DNA of 64,000 bases from Candidula unifasciata (taxonomy: Eukaryota > Mollusca > Gastropoda > Stylommatophora > Geomitridae). The stretch is from NCBI GenBank assembly GCA_905116865.2, contig CAJHNH020000713.1, positions 165,001 through 229,000 on the forward strand, read 5' to 3'. This document shows, piece by piece, positions 62,118 through 64,000 of the stretch. The notes beneath the pieces are model-generated. The model was given only the letters and a program-made list of their open reading frames with translations. It ran no database searches and was not told where the DNA came from. Position numbers and translations under genes: made by a program. Positions within the stretch are counted from its first letter, which is position 1. Every line of letters starts with the position of its first letter.

Positions 62118-62395
62118 CATTCACCATATGTACACTCTGGCGGAAAGTTCTGGTTGTTCGTCCACTTCTGAACTGCAGTCCTGCTCCAGAACCTGCGTGT
62201 TGCGTTTGCATCAGTTTTACAGATCTGTTTCACTTAAATGCAGACTGTTGGTTCATTGCCTCTCAAGCAGATGCACTCCGACTTCAAAGGAAGCTCCCCA
62301 ATTAGTGACTATTACGACATGCTTTTGGGTAGGCAGTGAGTTTATTCTTGTTTCCCCTACAATAGGGCCCTAGAACCCACAAGGGGAATCACAGA
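62118..62395 (+). mobile_element. SINE-D copy, uninterrupted
   Basis: Sense: cactctggcggaaagttctg, gtcctgctccagaacctgcg, gcagactgttggttcattg, gcagatgcactccgacttc, aaaggaagctccccaatta, ctattacgacatgctttt, gggccctagaaccc. It serves as the empty-site reference for the nested copy at 15037. Confidence 0.8.
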
Positions 62396-62399
62396 TTCA

Positions 62400-63095
62400 A
62401 CTTCATAGCAAACAGATTACGCACTTGCTTCTTTTCTGTGTCAACAACAAAAACAACACAGTATGTCCTTTACCGCCCCTTGTGGAGACAAAGAAATGGA
62501 CATAGACTGCAGTCTCAGCAAAACTATTAGCATAATACGCATTATGAGCAAGCGTCGCAAATACCAACACAAACAGTATAGCACTGGAGATTAGATTCAT
62601 CGTCAATGGAAGCAGCAGTTAAACAGATCAGTAGTTGCAGACGCAGTTAATCGCTTGTGCAGAATCATATGCTCGATGCACACATGAAGTAAATACTTTA
62701 CTTTTACTTTTATTTTTACTTTTTACTTTTTACTTTTTTCTTATCTCACAGTACCTTCTGCAAATCACCAAGTCGTCTTGTCCCTATCCGAAAGAAAAAC
62801 ACCATCCGGTAATTTCGTGCAGCAGGGTACCAGCCCTGAGCTTCATGAACTCAGGTGGGCCCACCTCCGAAAGTGTCTAGGAGAATCGTGGGCCGAAACA
62901 CTTGTCGACGAGGATAACTTCTACTGATGACTGGTAGATGCCTGCTGTACTTGCTCCCTGTGAGTTTATTCCTATTGTCTCCCTGAGCCACCGTAGCGAA
63001 GCGGCCAGTCTGTTTTTCTTTAGGGGGTTTTGTTTTCGACTGTCAAGTCCATGAGAATGTCGCTCTCATCGCTGTCACATATTTCCTGCCCCATC
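62400..63095. other. Unassigned
   Basis: 62600-62650 resembles 31790-31850 (unnamed repeat). 62985-63030 (gagccaccgtagcgaagcgg) could be a degraded tRNA-like head belonging to the SINE-A tail at 63100. No gene. Confidence 0.35.
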
Positions 63096-63099
63096 GTAT

Positions 63100-63215
63100 G
63101 ATTGTATGGCTATATAGCACAGGTGTACTAGGGCACAGTTGGTCTATACAATATATAAGTCTAACCCTAATTGCCAAAGCACCTGAAGGTGTGAAAAAGT
63201 GTCCATTACCTACTT
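63100..63215 (+). mobile_element. SINE-A 3' fragment
   Basis: ggtctatacaatatataag, tctaaccctaattgcc, cacctgaaggtgtgaaaaag and tgtccattacctac match the SINE-A 3' end. Confidence 0.65.
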
Positions 63216-64000
63216 TTGTATAGGGGCACCATAAAACAGTAACGAAGTAACCTTTAGTCTAGTGTGGGTGGGTTTGTGTTACCGATGCCTCAAATCTGAA
63301 GAGCAAAATGGGGCGAAGGGGCGTCGGGGGAGGGAGGGAGGGAGGGAGGGAGGGGGGGGGGGTTAAAAATATACTGGCAACAAGTTTACAAATCTGATAT
63401 GAGATTCCAAATACAATGATCATTCATGTCAGCATATAACATGATGATGATAACATAAAACGTTAACTCTTTTCGCCAAACGTACAACGAAAAAAAAATG
63501 GCGGCCGTGTTGAAGTTAGCATCAAAGGAAACGAAAAAAACGGTGCGCGGAGGGCATCGGGGGGGGGGGGGGGTGGGTTCAATCGGAACTTGATTCATCA
63601 ATGAAAATTAGCAGTTTCCGCCTTAGGAAAGAACATTATTACAGAAACACCCACGGCAATGATTGCCTGACCATTCTCGACGGTAATTGCTCGTTAGCTG
63701 TATAGAGAAAATACTTAACTACTTGGTCGGTGCTGTTGTGTTTACCATAAAGGTTAAGTGAATTTGCTTGTGTGGGCATATTTTCTATGTCAGCTGTGAC
63801 CTGTTTTGCGTCAAAATATTGCTTGGAAATGCAGAAAATCGACACTTGGGGGGAAGAATAACGACTGTAAATCAAAAGCGGCGACCGTCTTTTATTCTCA
63901 GGAATTGGGCTAATTTTCGTCCAATAAATAATCGTTGTTTGTAAAGATAATAGTTATTGTGCCAGAAGGAGGTAAAGTAATTACCCACTGGGAGTGAAGA
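63216..64000. other. Unassigned; G-rich runs
   Basis: (GGGA)n and poly-G at 63329-63362 and poly-G at 63558-63574. The minus frames at 63386-63601 and 63639-63875 have no recognised domain. Confidence 0.35.

Overview
The window reads as eukaryotic, AT-rich, intron- and repeat-dominated DNA from an invertebrate, most likely a gastropod or other mollusc. The basis is the mixture of degraded RTE-like and RNase-H-bearing LINEs, several tRNA-derived SINE families, mariner and hAT remnants, and very abundant microsatellites and minisatellites. There is no operon structure, no bacterial-type gene and no rRNA. The species assignment is inference; no marker gene is present.

Only one segment looks like a host coding exon: 3325-3467 (+), 47 whole codons with a good branch point, acceptor and donor. 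A second, weak candidate is a signal-peptide-like start at 41343. Everything else that can be recognised is mobile-element debris or tandem repeat. Most of the long open frames here are translations of simple repeats and are not genes.

Layout. 0-10 kb: a LINE 3' tail at the left edge, several SINEs, the host exon, a SPIN-like hAT MITE, then three tandem-repeat fields (22-bp minisatellite, a modular repeat at 7.3-8.5 kb, a 34-bp satellite at 8.65-9.3 kb). 10.6-13.9 kb: a nearly complete but dead RTE-like LINE. 14-23 kb: densely nested SINEs, two more hAT MITEs, a 28-bp minisatellite, more LINE 3' ends. 23.3-28.1 kb: a 3-kb microsatellite mosaic interrupted by a probable solo LTR, then a (TGAY)n field. 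28-38 kb: SINEs, mariner pieces, antisense LINE 3' ends and two minisatellites. 38-41 kb: a 267-bp tandem duplication and a 1.2-kb VNTR. 42-50 kb: a repeat pair in inverted orientation, a truncated LINE with a target-site duplication, and GAA/CT-rich arrays. 51.3-52.4 kb: two related foldback elements, each with a perfect 8-bp target-site duplication; this is the most interesting structure in the window. 53-64 kb: TTC/GAA tracts, LINE, hAT and SINE fragments, and a 22-bp minisatellite.

How it fits together: by comparing the window with itself I defined families SINE-A, B, C, D, I, J and repeats E and H (labels are mine, not database names). Clear target-site duplications (11-13 bp for SINEs, 10 bp for a LINE, 8 bp for hAT-like and foldback elements, 4 bp for the LTR, TA for mariner) show how the locus was assembled. 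I could run no alignments or database searches, so boundaries without a duplication are approximate.
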